From: Straminergon stramineum
Taxonomy: Eukaryota; Streptophyta; Bryopsida; Hypnales; Calliergonaceae
NCBI GenBank assembly: GCA_963920665.1
Contig: OY987264.1
Span: 18,704,906 to 18,768,905, forward strand
Direction of reading: 5' to 3'
DNA: 64,000 bases
In this document: positions 39,061 to 49,899 of the stretch, piece after piece
Position numbering within the stretch: the first letter of the stretch is position 1
Layout of the letters: every line of letters starts with the position of its first letter
Position numbers and translations under genes: made by a program
The notes under the pieces: generated by a model
What the model was told of the DNA's origin: nothing
What the model saw: the letters and a program-made list of their open reading frames with translations, nothing else
The model's database searches: none

Positions 39061-39606
39061 CATCAGAAAAGTTGGGTGAGATTGTTTTGGTGCCATTTTG
39101 ACACCAACATCAGAAAAGTTGGGTGAGATTGTTTTGATGCCATTTTGACACCAAAGGCAGCATACAGGTCATTTTAGTGTCATTTTATCCATACTAGGTT
39201 GGTATGGAGGTTGGCACCAAATTAACATAATTGCACTTCAATGCACCATTGTGGCACCATGATCACATGCCTTGAAGTTCCTGATGAAAGGCTGCATACA
39301 AGTCATTTTAGTGTCATTTTATCCATACTAGGTTGGTATGGAGGTTGGCACCAAATTAATTTATTTGCATTTCAATGCACCATGTTCACATGCCTTGAAG
39401 TTCCTGATGTGGTTCATATGGTGGGCACATCAGGAACTTCAAGGCATGTGAACATGGTGCTACAATGGTGCATTGAAATGCTATTAAGTTAATTTGGTGC
39501 CAACCTCCATACCAACCTAGTATGGACAAAATGACACTAAAATGACTTGTATGCAGCTTTTGGTGTCAAAATGGCACCAAAATAATCTGGCCCAACTTTT
39601 CTGATG
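39061..39606. repeat. family-3 inverted repeat (large hairpin)
   Basis: Units of about 179 bases begin CATCAGAAAAGTTGGG and end GAAGTTCCTGATG. Layout: a 47-base partial unit at 39061, a full unit at 39108-39286, a unit lacking its start at 39287-39409, an 18-base spacer, then a full inverted unit at 39428-39606. The arms 39287-39409 and 39428-39560 pair almost perfectly, apart from an 11-base gap. If transcribed, this would form a long hairpin RNA. Confidence 0.85.
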
Positions 39607-39961
39607 CACCCCGAAAAAGGCTGCCACTTTTTGCTATTGTGCCAAGTCACTACTGGTATTATTAGATTAGTCAAATTTTCAAATTTCTGTATTGGACTGG
39701 CAGTTGAAATCACAAAGGTTCCAACTCACCAAAGAATATGACATTTGGATATTGTATGCAAAAGTTATGAAGGGTCAAAATTTAGGGTAGTAGAGGTTTT
39801 GAAATCATTAATTTTTTTCACATGGGTCCATATTGATTTTGGAGATGTACACAAAGTGATGATGGTGGTTTTGGGTTAGTGACCTATTAGGTGGTTTGTG
39901 GATGCTCCAAAATTTTCACACCAAATTACAAGTTGAGAAATAGAAATTCAAAATAACAAAA

Positions 39962-40190
39962 TTAAGCTTGTAATGATGCTACGGTCTAAAAGTGTCGATG
40001 GATGACAAAAAAATGCTTCTATAAAACTCAAAAGTGTAGACGTTCATCCTTGAAATTTTGGGTGAAAAGTAGAGATCTTATCCATTAGTTTGACCTCTAA
40101 TGAATGTTCTTGGTTTTTTTTAAACAAACGATTCACACAATACCCCAAAAGATGATTTCCACAGTGATGAGCTTGACATTCCAAAGCTAA
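39962..40190 (-). mobile_element. reversed, worn family-2 TTAA element
   Basis: On the minus strand it matches 10512-10744: GATTTCCACAGTGATGA, a T-run, AGTTTGACCTCTAATGAA, GTTCATCCTTGAAATTTTGGG and GTGTCGATGGATGACAA. Both ends are eroded. Limits are approximate. Confidence 0.55.
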
Positions 40191-40239
40191 TTGACCACAA
40201 AATAGGGGTACAAAATAAAAGCACACTTTTACATCTTAT

Positions 40240-41157
40240 TTAACCCCTAAAGAATTGAGGCCTTTTTTTCCATCAAAACACACTCAAAACTGCCACTTCT
40301 ATTGCAAAGAGCAAAAAACTTTAAAAATTGTTCTTTTTTGCATATCTAATTGTAGGATTGTATACTAGACTAGTATAAGAATGTATGGAAGAAATTTCAG
40401 AAACTTTGACCTCATAGATTGCAAGATGTTTACATCCAAAGTGAAGTAAACAAGTTTTTTTGCAACTTCCTAGAGAAGATTTTTTGGCTTTGAATCTTCT
40501 TAAATTAAATTTTTTGTATTTTTGATTTTAATTTTCTAATTTTTTATTTTGAATACTTGAGTTGAGAATCTAAGAAAAAAATTCAAGAAAAAAACACTTA
40601 ATTTTTACTCATAAAAAAATTGTTAAGTAGAAGTAGGTTCAAGATTGAAGGAAAAACTAAATCGTTAATAGCTCTAAGATGAAATTGAAATACAATAATC
40701 CCAATGGTGAGATTGTTCTAGCAAGCAAACATAACCCTTTCTAACAATTATTTTTGGGAAATTTTAAAAATTGCATTAGAAAATGAATCCTATTAGTTAT
40801 TTTTTCAAGAAGATGCTTAGATTGTCCCAAAACTAAGATTATCCATAACTTTCTCATCACTAGTCCAAATAGAATGAATCAATGCTTCAAATGTAGAGAA
40901 AAAAATGATTTTCTAGGAATGAAAAAATAAATTTATTTTGACTTTTTGTGATTTTTTTGTGCTGCCCACTAAGTTCCATCTTTGGCTTATTGTTCCATAA
41001 ATTTCTCTCCTGGGCACTAGTTGAAATAAAAATTATATATCCATGAAGCTTTGGCAAAATCACACATCTTCCAGAAAATTCAATAAAAATTAAGGTCATA
41101 GGAACCTAGCTAGACCCAAATTGTCCCTCGAGGAAACATACAGTCCTTTAGGGGTTC
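40240..41157. mobile_element. TTAA-bounded element, 0.9 kb (family 1)
   Basis: It starts TTAACCCCTAAAG and ends CAGTCCTTTAGGGGTTCA, so the right TTAA has one change. It shares the block AGAAACTTTGACCT.AT.GATTG with the 6058 element. It is the longest TTAA element here, but I see no transposase frame in it. Confidence 0.65.
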
Positions 41158-41844
41158 AAAATGTGGAGATAAGTACTTTTGGAAAGCAAATTGTACAAGC
41201 AATATCCCCAACATCTCAAGATATTGCTCATATATAAGGTAGGAGGTCCAAAAAGCAGTCACACTCTAAGAATGTCCTCTAACACAAAGGTACATTTTGC
41301 TTTCTTGTTGCACCCACAATGTATAAATTGTGTGGATGCTTTTAGAGACCACTGCATTTCAACTTCAAATTTTTTTAACTAATTCCACAAATAAATATGA
41401 AACAACTTGGTTTAGATGCCAATTACATTTCTTTTTCTAGGGAAATTTATTGAAAATTATTTCAAGATTTATTTGTTCCCCTAAAATTAATTTTCAACTC
41501 ACAAATGGTTACTTCATGGACCTCCTACTTTATATCAATTTGCAACTCAGGATGTAATTTGCTTCTAACAACTTGAAGACCTAAGGTACACAACTCCCAT
41601 TTTCTGCTTGAGGAAAAACACAGGTACTTTTACTTATCTCCAAATGAACACACTTGGAAAATAAGGGTGTAGAGTTAGATTCACAGACCCAAATGAAAAA
41701 TAGAAAGCTGTGAATTACAAAACTATCCCACCACATTTCTACATTTATCAGCTGATGTGGAAAAATCTACATCCTCTTTCGTGACCATTATTTATTGAGA
41801 GATTTGTACAAATACATTAGTCAAACTAAGAGCATATATGAAAT
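41158..41844. other. AT-rich intergenic DNA
   Basis: I see no gene or clear repeat between the two TTAA-element clusters. Confidence 0.5.
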
Positions 41845-42312
41845 TTAACCCAAGAAGGATGTCACCAACTAAAAGTGTCTATTAAATGACTACTTTCAAG
41901 GAAAATGTAGAAACAAAGAATGCACCTAATCATCTTGGACTCTAATTTTTTATGGTTGACTAACTTGGTAATAGGGTTATAAGTGTCTCAATGTATGTTT
42001 CAAGAGTTAACCATGGAGTCATGCCAAGGACTAAAAATGTCCTATGAAAGACTTTCTAAAAAACTATAGAGCTGAAGAATGCATTGATTCATTGAAGAAT
42101 CTGAATTTTTTTGGCTAACTACCTTAGTGATAGGGTGGCTTCCTTTCAAGGTTAACAAGAAGATTAACCTTGAAATGTCGAAGCGGACATTTTGTGTCCG
42201 ATGGATGACTTCATTATTGACTATAGAAAAACATAATACACCTATTGGTCCAATAATCGGAGCAGTTTTGTTGACTACCTTGGTCATGGGGGCTTCCTCC
42301 TTTAAGAGTTAA
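41845..42312. repeat. three tandem TTAA-bounded units
   Basis: Units lie at 41845-42010, 42007-42155 and 42164-42312. Each starts TTAACC and ends with GTTAA or AGTTAA, and the first two share one TTAA. Their right halves match: a GACTA.CTT.GT.AT.GGG motif followed by TTTCAAG or TTTAAGAG before TTAA. Unit 3 carries GAAGCGGACATTTTGTGTCC and GATGGATGAC, the reversed 3' end of family 2. Confidence 0.65.
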
Positions 42313-42361
42313 TGCGATTATTTGACCAGATTTTATAGCAATATTGTTGTCAATCACCATG

Positions 42362-42391
42362 CTACCTACCTACCTACCTACCTACCTACCT
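42362..42391. repeat. (TACC)n microsatellite
   Basis: About seven perfect CTAC/TACC repeats follow unit 3 of the TTAA cluster. Confidence 0.95.
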
Positions 42392-43802
42392 TCTATTTTT
42401 TGCAGAATTCGCCAGAATTGAAACTTTTCAGCCACTCAATTATAAAAAACCATAGCACATGAAAAACAATTGGAAGTTGTTTGGAGCGCAGCATCATTCC
42501 GTCGCATATTCTCTAGAAGACCAGTACACAAGTGAACACACAACAGTTGATCTCCCTGTCAGTGAACTTAGAACTCGTATACAACGACCACCAGCTAGCG
42601 GCGCCCGTGCTAGCCGCCTTCTGCACTTCAGTCTCTGCACTTCTCCAGTTCCATGTAATTCATCACCACCTTTGTCAATCCCTTCCAGCTAGTCTCACAC
42701 GTTTTTCAGGTTCCCCTCTCAACAACAACAGCTGAGTATTTTGGGAATCATTTATTAATACAAGGTATCACAGATGCAAGTTTTAGTTGATGCAAGGTAT
42801 TGTTGATGCAAGTTTTGGAAGAGCGTGAGTGAGATCTGCGAATACGCCGTCTTTGTTTTCATGTTTGCCAGCCCAAAGTGTGACCGTGTCGGGGAACTCG
42901 ATGAGGATTACTTGATCATTTGCTGTTGTTGTTGTTGTGGTTGTTGTTTCTTTCTTCTTTTCCCTTTTTCTCTTTTTTCTCCCCCTTTTTTTTTCTTTGC
43001 CTAGAGGAGTGCTAATTAAGCCGTCAGTTCACTGCCTGGTTGCTATTTTGGGCGTGTTTTTTTACTTTACTAAGGCGTGGTTTTATGGTGTTTGGTGTGA
43101 AAGATCTTCTCCACCGCTTTCGCATATAATTGGAGGTTATTTATAAATCAATGTTGCGATTGTCTGCAGTTGCCTCCTTTTGATTCCCTACTTCAGTTCG
43201 TGGCTCCATCCGTTGTGTTGAATTGGAAGCACGAGCTGCACGGGCCAGTCTTCAGCCGCAGTCCAATTTGTTTTTTTTGGGGGGGGAGTGGATGAGTTCC
43301 CTTGTGGTCGTTATTTATTTACATTAATTGGCATTGCAATTGGGGTTAAATTGTTGGTTTCAAAACGACAGTGAGTGTGAATCTCGTTGCAGCTCTGTAA
43401 CAGAGAGTTACGGATCAAGTGCTCACCCGTTGCCCCAGTCTACCAACTCAGGTAGCCAAATTTGCTGTTCAATTCTGCTAGAATAGAATGTGTAGATTAT
43501 ACTAGTTTCTCACAGGTAGATACGTTATGCTTGTTTCCCGTTCGAGAATCTAGTGGAAATTTTCAGATGATTATTGCTCTAGGAACGGGGGGAATCAGGA
43601 TAAGTGTCCTTCAGGAAACTTTAGTGGCAAATTAATTTTCTCTGTAAACCGGAAATGGCAATCTGGGAACCAGAGATATGTAATCCTCCCGTGGATCTCT
43701 CTTGCATTGTCTTGTGCATCTGCTAGCTTCTCTCTCTTTTGTTTTCCAATCCCTGGGATCGGTTGCTTCTAGTTGGTGGGTTAGTAGAAAGAGCCCGAAT
43801 AG
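42392..43802. other. upstream region of the VTC4-type gene
   Basis: Composition rises in GC from about 42430, with TATAAAAAACC at about 42443 and CT-rich stretches. This may hold a distal promoter or a long spliced 5' leader of the gene at 43979. Minus-strand frames (43632-43980) overlap the promoter and first exon in the antisense direction and are unlikely to be real. Confidence 0.35.
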
Positions 43803-43810
43803 TATAAATA
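43803..43810 (+). promoter_or_regulatory. TATA box of the VTC4-type gene
   Basis: TATAAATA lies 176 bases before the start codon. A start about 30 bases downstream would give a 5' UTR of roughly 140 bases with no large open frame. Confidence 0.5.
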
Positions 43811-43978
43811 GTCGCACGGATTGCATTTGAAACTTTGTCGTTGAATCGCGGAGATTGTAGTTGGCGGGTGTTACTGAACTGGGGAATTGAGCCTGTAAGT
43901 TTTAAGGATTTGGTGTATGCGTTTCGACTGTTGCAGGCGACGTTCCAACACAGTTGCATTGGGAGTTTCTTCGCCACC

Positions 43979-46900
43979 ATGGTTCTTCAGCAATATGGTG
44001 CGTTTTGAAACTGAGAGTGGCCAACAAGAGATAGTTATCAATTTTTTTGCTTCACTAAGTGTTTGTACGCCTCGGTGATGGAGTTGGGGCAATTGTTGAT
44101 GAAATTAGACAGATTTTTTAGGCAATGGGGTCACTTTTGCAGAGGATTTGGAGGCTTGTTTAGCTGTTGCAATTGATGCTGCCCGAAAGGCAGGACAGGT
44201 AATGTACATTACATGTTCCCGCCTTGGGCCTTCGATTCATTTGGGAACTCTCTGTTTTTTTTTTGTTTTTTTTGTTTTTTTTCTTATTATTGGATCTTTG
44301 TTGACTGACTTGGAGTTCAAAGAATCCTTGTCTGTGGTAGATTTACACTTGCTTTTTTTGTGGGAATTTTCAGGTGATCTTGAACAATTTTCATAGTGCG
44401 AAACATGTGGAGCACAAGGGAATGGTAAGCAGAATTGGCTACAAACACATAATTATGCTTTCCACACCCGCCCCATGAGTGTCCATAACTCTTAAACAAT
44501 TTTGTCTCAACTAACTTTGAAAAATCACAGAAAATTCATTTCTTGTCAGAATGTCTTGATTCTACTTGCAAATGGCTTCAATCTCTCTAACTTCTCAATC
44601 TCTGAAAAAATACGTGAGTTGACTAATAGCTTCTCCAAGGTACATAGATAGCAAATCGGCTTGGTAATAGGCATGTTTACCTTAAATCTCAATCTCAAAC
44701 TAAAGGGTGCAAGCTTCGTTTCAAGTACTGAAGAGTTTTGGATATTTGGCAGGTGGACCTGGTTACGGAGACAGACAAAGCTTGCGAGGATTTGATTTTC
44801 AACCAACTCAAATTGACCTTCCCATCCCACGAGGTATGTTAGTACCGTTGTCTTTTCTACCATTTGCATCATCAGTCTATGTGATCGTGTAAACCATGCT
44901 TACTAGAACTGCTTAACCATGTTAACCACAAAAAATAGTACCATTGGATAACCCCAGCACTTGCATCATCGGTTTCTTTGCATCAATTCATTCGATGAAT
45001 TTCCAATCAACACTGACTTGCCCTGTTAGTCTGTGTGGGACACTAATTGACAAAAGTCACACTAGTTGTAATGTATTTTTATTATTGCACTCATTTTCGA
45101 GCGCATTCTTTTGGCATGACGCGAATTGGACAAGTACCCATGGGTTTTTTGGATGCTGTTTGGACTGCAGTTAATAGGAGAAGAGACATCTGCAGAGAAT
45201 GGAACCCCAGTGTTGACAGATGCGCCCACATGGGTGGTGGATCCCTTGGACGGAACCACCAACTTTGTCCACCAATTCCCGTTTGTGTGCGTTTCCATTG
45301 GCCTCGTCATCAACAAAGTCCCGGTGGTGGGAGTCGTCTACAACCCTATCATGGGCGAGCTTTTCACGGCTGTCAAAGGACAGGGCGCTCACTTGAATGG
45401 GCAGCGTATCCGGGGTATGGAGTCTAATTTGCTATTTGTACTTGTGCTTGCGGCATTCTCCACATCTGGTGTCCATTAGAAACATTCAAGCAGCTATGCT
45501 ACAAAAGACTCGCTCTAGCTCTAGAGCGCTAGAAATTGACCACAAGGAAACCGGAATGGAGGAATAAAGGGGTGATGAAGGAATCATGTCTTTCTTTTCA
45601 AGCCATTGACCATGTGGACTTTGTGGGTGGCTGATTGCAGCTTCAAGCCAAGAGAAGATCGGAACTGCAATTCTGGCTACTGAGGTAGGAACCATCCGAG
45701 ACAAGAAGACTGTGGATCGGACCACCAATACGATCAACAATCTGCTATTCCAGGTATTAATAATGTTCCGAGGGTATGCAATAAATTCCTTTCCAGCTAT
45801 CAATCCGTTTGAATGTTCATCTTTCTGCCGTTTCTGGTGAATTTGGGGTTTGTCATGGCTAATTCAAGCGTCTCTCTTTTTGCTTCTCCTTTTTCCTTTT
45901 GCAGGTGCGATCGGTGCGTATGAGTGGTTCATGCGCTATGAACTTGTGTGGTGTCGCGTGTGGGAGGCTGGACATGTTCTACGAGATTGGATTTGGAGGT
46001 CCTTGGTAAGCACAACCCTAATTGCCTGCCTGCCTGCCGAAAGGAAATCAACCAGTAAGTTAGAACAACCCAGTGATGTCAGTCACCCCAATCCTGACAT
46101 CTATAGGACCCTCCTATTTTGCACCCGCCCATTACCTCAATCTTAGCAACCCTTTGGCATCCTGACAATGCACGTGGGGAGGAGACACGTCAGTGAGTGG
46201 TTTAGCATGGGTCTACCTAGCTAGTCAGGCTTTACCAATTTCGTCCCAACAAACTTTGAGAAATCACAGAAAAATTCATTTCTTGTTAGAATGTCTTTAT
46301 TCGACTTGCAAATGGCTTCTCTAAAACTTCCGAGTCTTTGGAAAATACATGAGTTGACAAATAGCTTCTCCCAAGGTAACTACACTGAATAGAGGTATTA
46401 TGAAGATCCATACTAATTAAATGATATTTTACACTATATAAATATCTACCTTTATTGTACATCAGTAGTCATTGAAGTGTTCCAGGGATGTACATCATGT
46501 TTCAAACATCTACAGTTTTCCACAATCAGTCCCTTTAATTCTTTGGTCCCCTTAATACCCCTATTCAGTGTAGATAGCAAATTGGCTTGGTAATAGGCAT
46601 GTTAAATACCTTAATATTCAGCTTCTCCAGTGCAGTGCATCAAGATTCTACACATCATCAAGATTCAATTAGTATAACACAATTAACTAGCTTTGGTTAT
46701 GGTAAACGCAGGGATGTGGCTGGAGGAGCGTTGATTGTACAAGAAGCTGGTGGACACGTCTTTGATCCGTGAGCACCTGACAGCCTTGTCATGAAAAATA
46801 GTCTAGTTACTGAATAAGATCGAAGAGCCTCAGTCAAGTTTTGAAATTGCGTGCCTCGTAATATGTTCACAATACTGTCGATAATTGTTGCTCGATGCCG

Positions 46901-47074
46901 TGCTAATATTGGCGGGATTGTTCTGCATTCAAAAAACAAAAAAGTAATCTAAGTTCTGATTTTGAAATACTGTACGAGTGCAGGTCTGGAGGAGACTTTG
47001 ACTTGATGTCACGTCGCATTGCATCGTCAAATGCGCACCTGAAACAAGCACTTGTTGCCGGCATCGCAGGCTAA
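43979..47074 (+). CDS. VTC4: inositol monophosphatase / L-galactose-1-phosphate phosphatase
   Basis: This is a Mg-dependent, Li-sensitive type phosphatase of the IMPase family. The closest plant match by memory is VTC4, which acts in ascorbate synthesis and also on myo-inositol phosphates. Coding exons: 43979-43997, 44143-44198, 44374-44424, 44753-44833, 45171-45414, 45641-45753, 45905-46005, 46712-46768 and 46984-47074, totalling 813 bases, 270 residues (Arabidopsis VTC4 has 271). Phases agree at every junction and all introns are GT-AG. Motif 1 GEE (73-74) and [12 protein letters not shown] (90-101) give metal ligands E73, D93 and D96. Motif 2 [15 protein letters not shown] starts at 222, with D223. 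The block [20 protein letters not shown] is intact. There is no transit peptide, so it is probably cytosolic. ATG at 43979 lies in GCCACCATGG. Introns 3 and 7 share a repeat (see separate entries). Confidence 0.95.
44505..44680. repeat. repeat in intron 3, shared with intron 7
   Basis: About 176 bases, from an AACTTTGA.AAATCACAGA block through AATTCATTTCTTGT.AGAATG to GGCTTGGTAATAGGCATGTT, recur at 46238-46610 in intron 7 of the same gene and in the same orientation. It may be a mobile element or a duplicated intron segment. Confidence 0.8.
46238..46610. repeat. repeat in intron 7, split by an insertion
   Basis: This is the second copy of the intron-3 repeat. It is collinear with it but interrupted after CTTCTCCCAAGGTA by the 194-base element at 46380-46573, and resumes at ATAGCAAATTGGCTTGG. 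Confidence 0.8.
46380..46573. mobile_element. MITE nested in the intron-7 repeat
   Basis: The ends CTACACTGAATAGAGGTATT and AATACCCCTATTCAGTGTAG are complementary over 20 bases with one mismatch. The uninterrupted copy in intron 3 shows the pre-insertion state, so this is a real insertion. The outer bases (CACTG) allow a CACTA relation. The target duplication is too short to define. Confidence 0.8.
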
Positions 47075-47737
47075 CTTATGTGTGAAACTCATTCTCTTTC
47101 TTTCTGTGACAATCACAACAGAATTATAAAACTAGGACTTGGATACTTAGATTCCAGACCGACCTTGATCGAGACATACGAATTGGAATGGCAAACATTA
47201 CTAGAATTCCTAAGCTTCGTTTGCTTGGACGAGTGTTATCAAATTCATGAATTTTGTCAAGTTATGGTATATCAACCGGGTATACTTTTGTACAATTTTT
47301 CTGCAGTGCAGGGAGTACTTAACTATCCTGATGCAAACAATTTTATCACCGGTACTAATAAACAGTGGCTCTGATATCCATTCCCTTCTCTCAAATTTTT
47401 TCTTTTCCCTGCACAAAGCAAGAATCTCTATACACCTGGGGACCTCTTTTAATTAATATTCCTAAAATTCCTTGAAACCAAAATCTGGCCAATGCAGTTT
47501 GGGGCTGATGTTTGGGTCTTCCTTTGCCTTTGAGCAGATTAGAATTCATCAAATTCAGAATTTGGATGTGCCAGGCTGAATATTTTCCTCAAATGGGAAT
47601 GAAACTCAGTTTTTTGCCATTTTTATTTTGTGGGCCTTTGAAATATAGATATGGTGGTGTAGAAGTCTCCACATACTGCGTAGAATAATCTTTTTTTTCA
47701 AAACTATCTAATATTGAGAACTACCGTATGTTTCTCA
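47075..47737. other. 3' flank of the VTC4-type gene
   Basis: It should contain the 3' UTR. No canonical AATAAA is seen close to the stop. No further gene is supported. Confidence 0.5.
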
Positions 47738-48071
47738 TTTGAAATTATATATGATTGAGCAATTTGCAAAAGTTGTCCAAAATCATACAAGGTGGGAAGT
47801 GAGAAGCATAGGAGTGAAAGCAAGAAACATTTGTACTAATTTGAGTAATTTGTTGCGCATCCAATTCAAACATAACTTGGGGGGCATCAATTCAATATAT
47901 TTGAAATTATATATGATTGAGCAATTTGCATAAGTTGTCCAAAATCATACAAGGTAGGAAGTGAGAAGCATTAGGAGTGAAAGCAAGAAACATTTGTACT
48001 AATTTGTGTAATTTGTTGCTCATCCAACTCAAATGCAAGCATAACTTATGGGGAATCAAGTCAATATATTT
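47738..48071. repeat. 162-169-base tandem repeat, two units
   Basis: Units start TTTGAAATTATATATGATTG at 47738 and 47900. A third unit begins at 48069 but diverges after ten bases. Each unit contains GCAAGAAACATTTGTACTAA, a near match to the terminus of the inverted-repeat element that starts 0.6 kb downstream. Confidence 0.85.
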
Positions 48072-48691
48072 GAAATTAATGTACTAGAAGTATGTTAAAC
48101 AACCTCAACTATGTTCCATATTTTTGGAAATTCAAAAAATCAAGTATTATGAAAAAATTCTTTTTATTTTATAGAAATTTGCAATTTTGATGGTTTCTAG
48201 TACTATGAAGTATCCAAATAATGAAACTCACTTGGTAATTTAGAGAGAATGTTCTTCCACTAGGGTTACAACTACTTGTTCATGGGTTTCTTACAAAAAT
48301 AAATTCTAGAGAAGGTTGTCTTGCATGCACATTTCTAGCCACTCAAAAATGCTTTCCTATAATTTCATTGGTTGCATCTCATCTTCATACAATTTTTAAA
48401 AATGGCCTATTTTTGTTTTATTTAAGAATATTTTTCCTATTTTCTAAAAATTTAATCATTAAAGAATCTTTTTTCATGGATTTTTATTTGGTTTGGTTTG
48501 TGCATCACTTTTGTAGACTATTTTTTTTATTCCTGAAATTTTGAATATAGAATATTTATAGTATTCTTCTAATCATCCATTTTTCATTTTTAATCTATTT
48601 TTACAAAAGCTCATAGTACTTCCAATTATCCCTTCCAAAACTTGGCCACGTGCAACAAAATCAATACTTGTATTGTGCTTTCACCCTTGGA
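48072..48691. other. AT-rich intergenic DNA
   Basis: I see no gene. It lies between the tandem repeat and the inverted-repeat element. Confidence 0.55.
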
Positions 48692-49899
48692 GGGTCATTG
48701 CAAGAAACACTTGTACTATTTGTTGATTTTTTCTATTTCTAGAAATTGGTATTATGCTACATTTGAGTACTATTTCATAGTTTAGTTGTAACATCTATAG
48801 ATTGTATGTTCATTCTTTGATTTTCTACAATTTAGGCAAGTGTCTCTTCTCCATTTGTCCATACAAACAAATGAAATTCACTTCTCAACCTTCTTCTTTT
48901 CTAGGACATCACTAGTGAATATTGACATCACAAGGAATTTGGGCCCTTGAAGTGCCCTCTAGAATGGCCTTCATTAGGGGACGTTAATTGGATTTGAATG
49001 CATACTTGTCAAAGAAAGAATGATATTTTCCCCCTATTTCCACCCATTTTTGACATCATGATGTTTACACATTTGCATGCCTTCTATTGGACAATGGAAC
49101 ATTAGGTACTTCTTGTCATTCAAATCCTTAGTGCATTGAGGGAATAGTTTATATAGAAAAGGACAAATTTGGTAGAACTAAATACTAGTGGTTCATGATG
49201 TTTGTTTAATGAAATGCTTCTTATTGGACAATTAGACATTAGGTACTTTTTGTCATTTAAGTCCTTGGTACTATAAAGGAATTCTTTATTTTGACAAGTT
49301 CATGGGTACTTGATACTCATTATGTTTGCAAAATGAAATGCTTTCTATTGGACAATTAGACATTAGGTACATTTTGTCATTCAAAGTGCCTCTATTGACA
49401 AAATATTTTAAAAAATGGGACTACTCTTTACAAAAAAAATTCATGGCCATTGTTGTGAGTTTCCCTAGGAAGGCATGTGATAAAAGAAAGTCAATTTGCA
49501 ATCATTCATCTATTCACTAGAACCTTTAGATTGCAAACCTCTTCAAACAAGAGTCTAGGGCATTGCAATGTTATTTTTTGAATCCCTTCTACAAGAAAGG
49601 GTGAAGGGGTTCATGAAATGAGGATGTAAAAATTTCAAGTTGTAATTCCCCCAAAAGGTACTAAAAAGTACTAAAAAATACTAAAAACCCACCAATTGCC
49701 AAGTGTTACAAAGCTTCAAAAGTACTATTCCATAAACATTCTATTCTTGAAAAATACCCCCCAAATATGGGTAGAACTAATTCTCCTTTTGCAACCTTGG
49801 CAAAAATTTCATGGCAATCCTAGTAGAACTCCAAAAGTTATGTACCTTAATCCAATTGGCCCACAACTACAATAGTACAAGTATTTCTTGCAACAACAA
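48692..49899. mobile_element. 1.2-kb inverted-repeat element (TTGCAAGAAA family)
   Basis: The left end GGGTCATTGCAAGAAACACT and the right end AGTATTTCTTGCAACAACCC continue as TGTACTATT on the left and its complement on the right, about 29 bases with three mismatches. Inside, a block with TATTGGACAA and ACATTAGGTAC occurs three times, near 49085, 49222 and 49346. It has no coding capacity. The same termini bound the 0.5-kb element at 25355. Confidence 0.7.

Noticed and set aside
43632..44092. Minus-strand frames over the VTC4 promoter and first exon
   Set aside because: Antisense to a well-supported promoter and exon, with no recognised domain.
45062..45427. Several overlapping frames on both strands across VTC4 exon 5
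   Set aside because: Shadows of the high-coding-potential exon. Only the frame with DPLDGTTNF is real.
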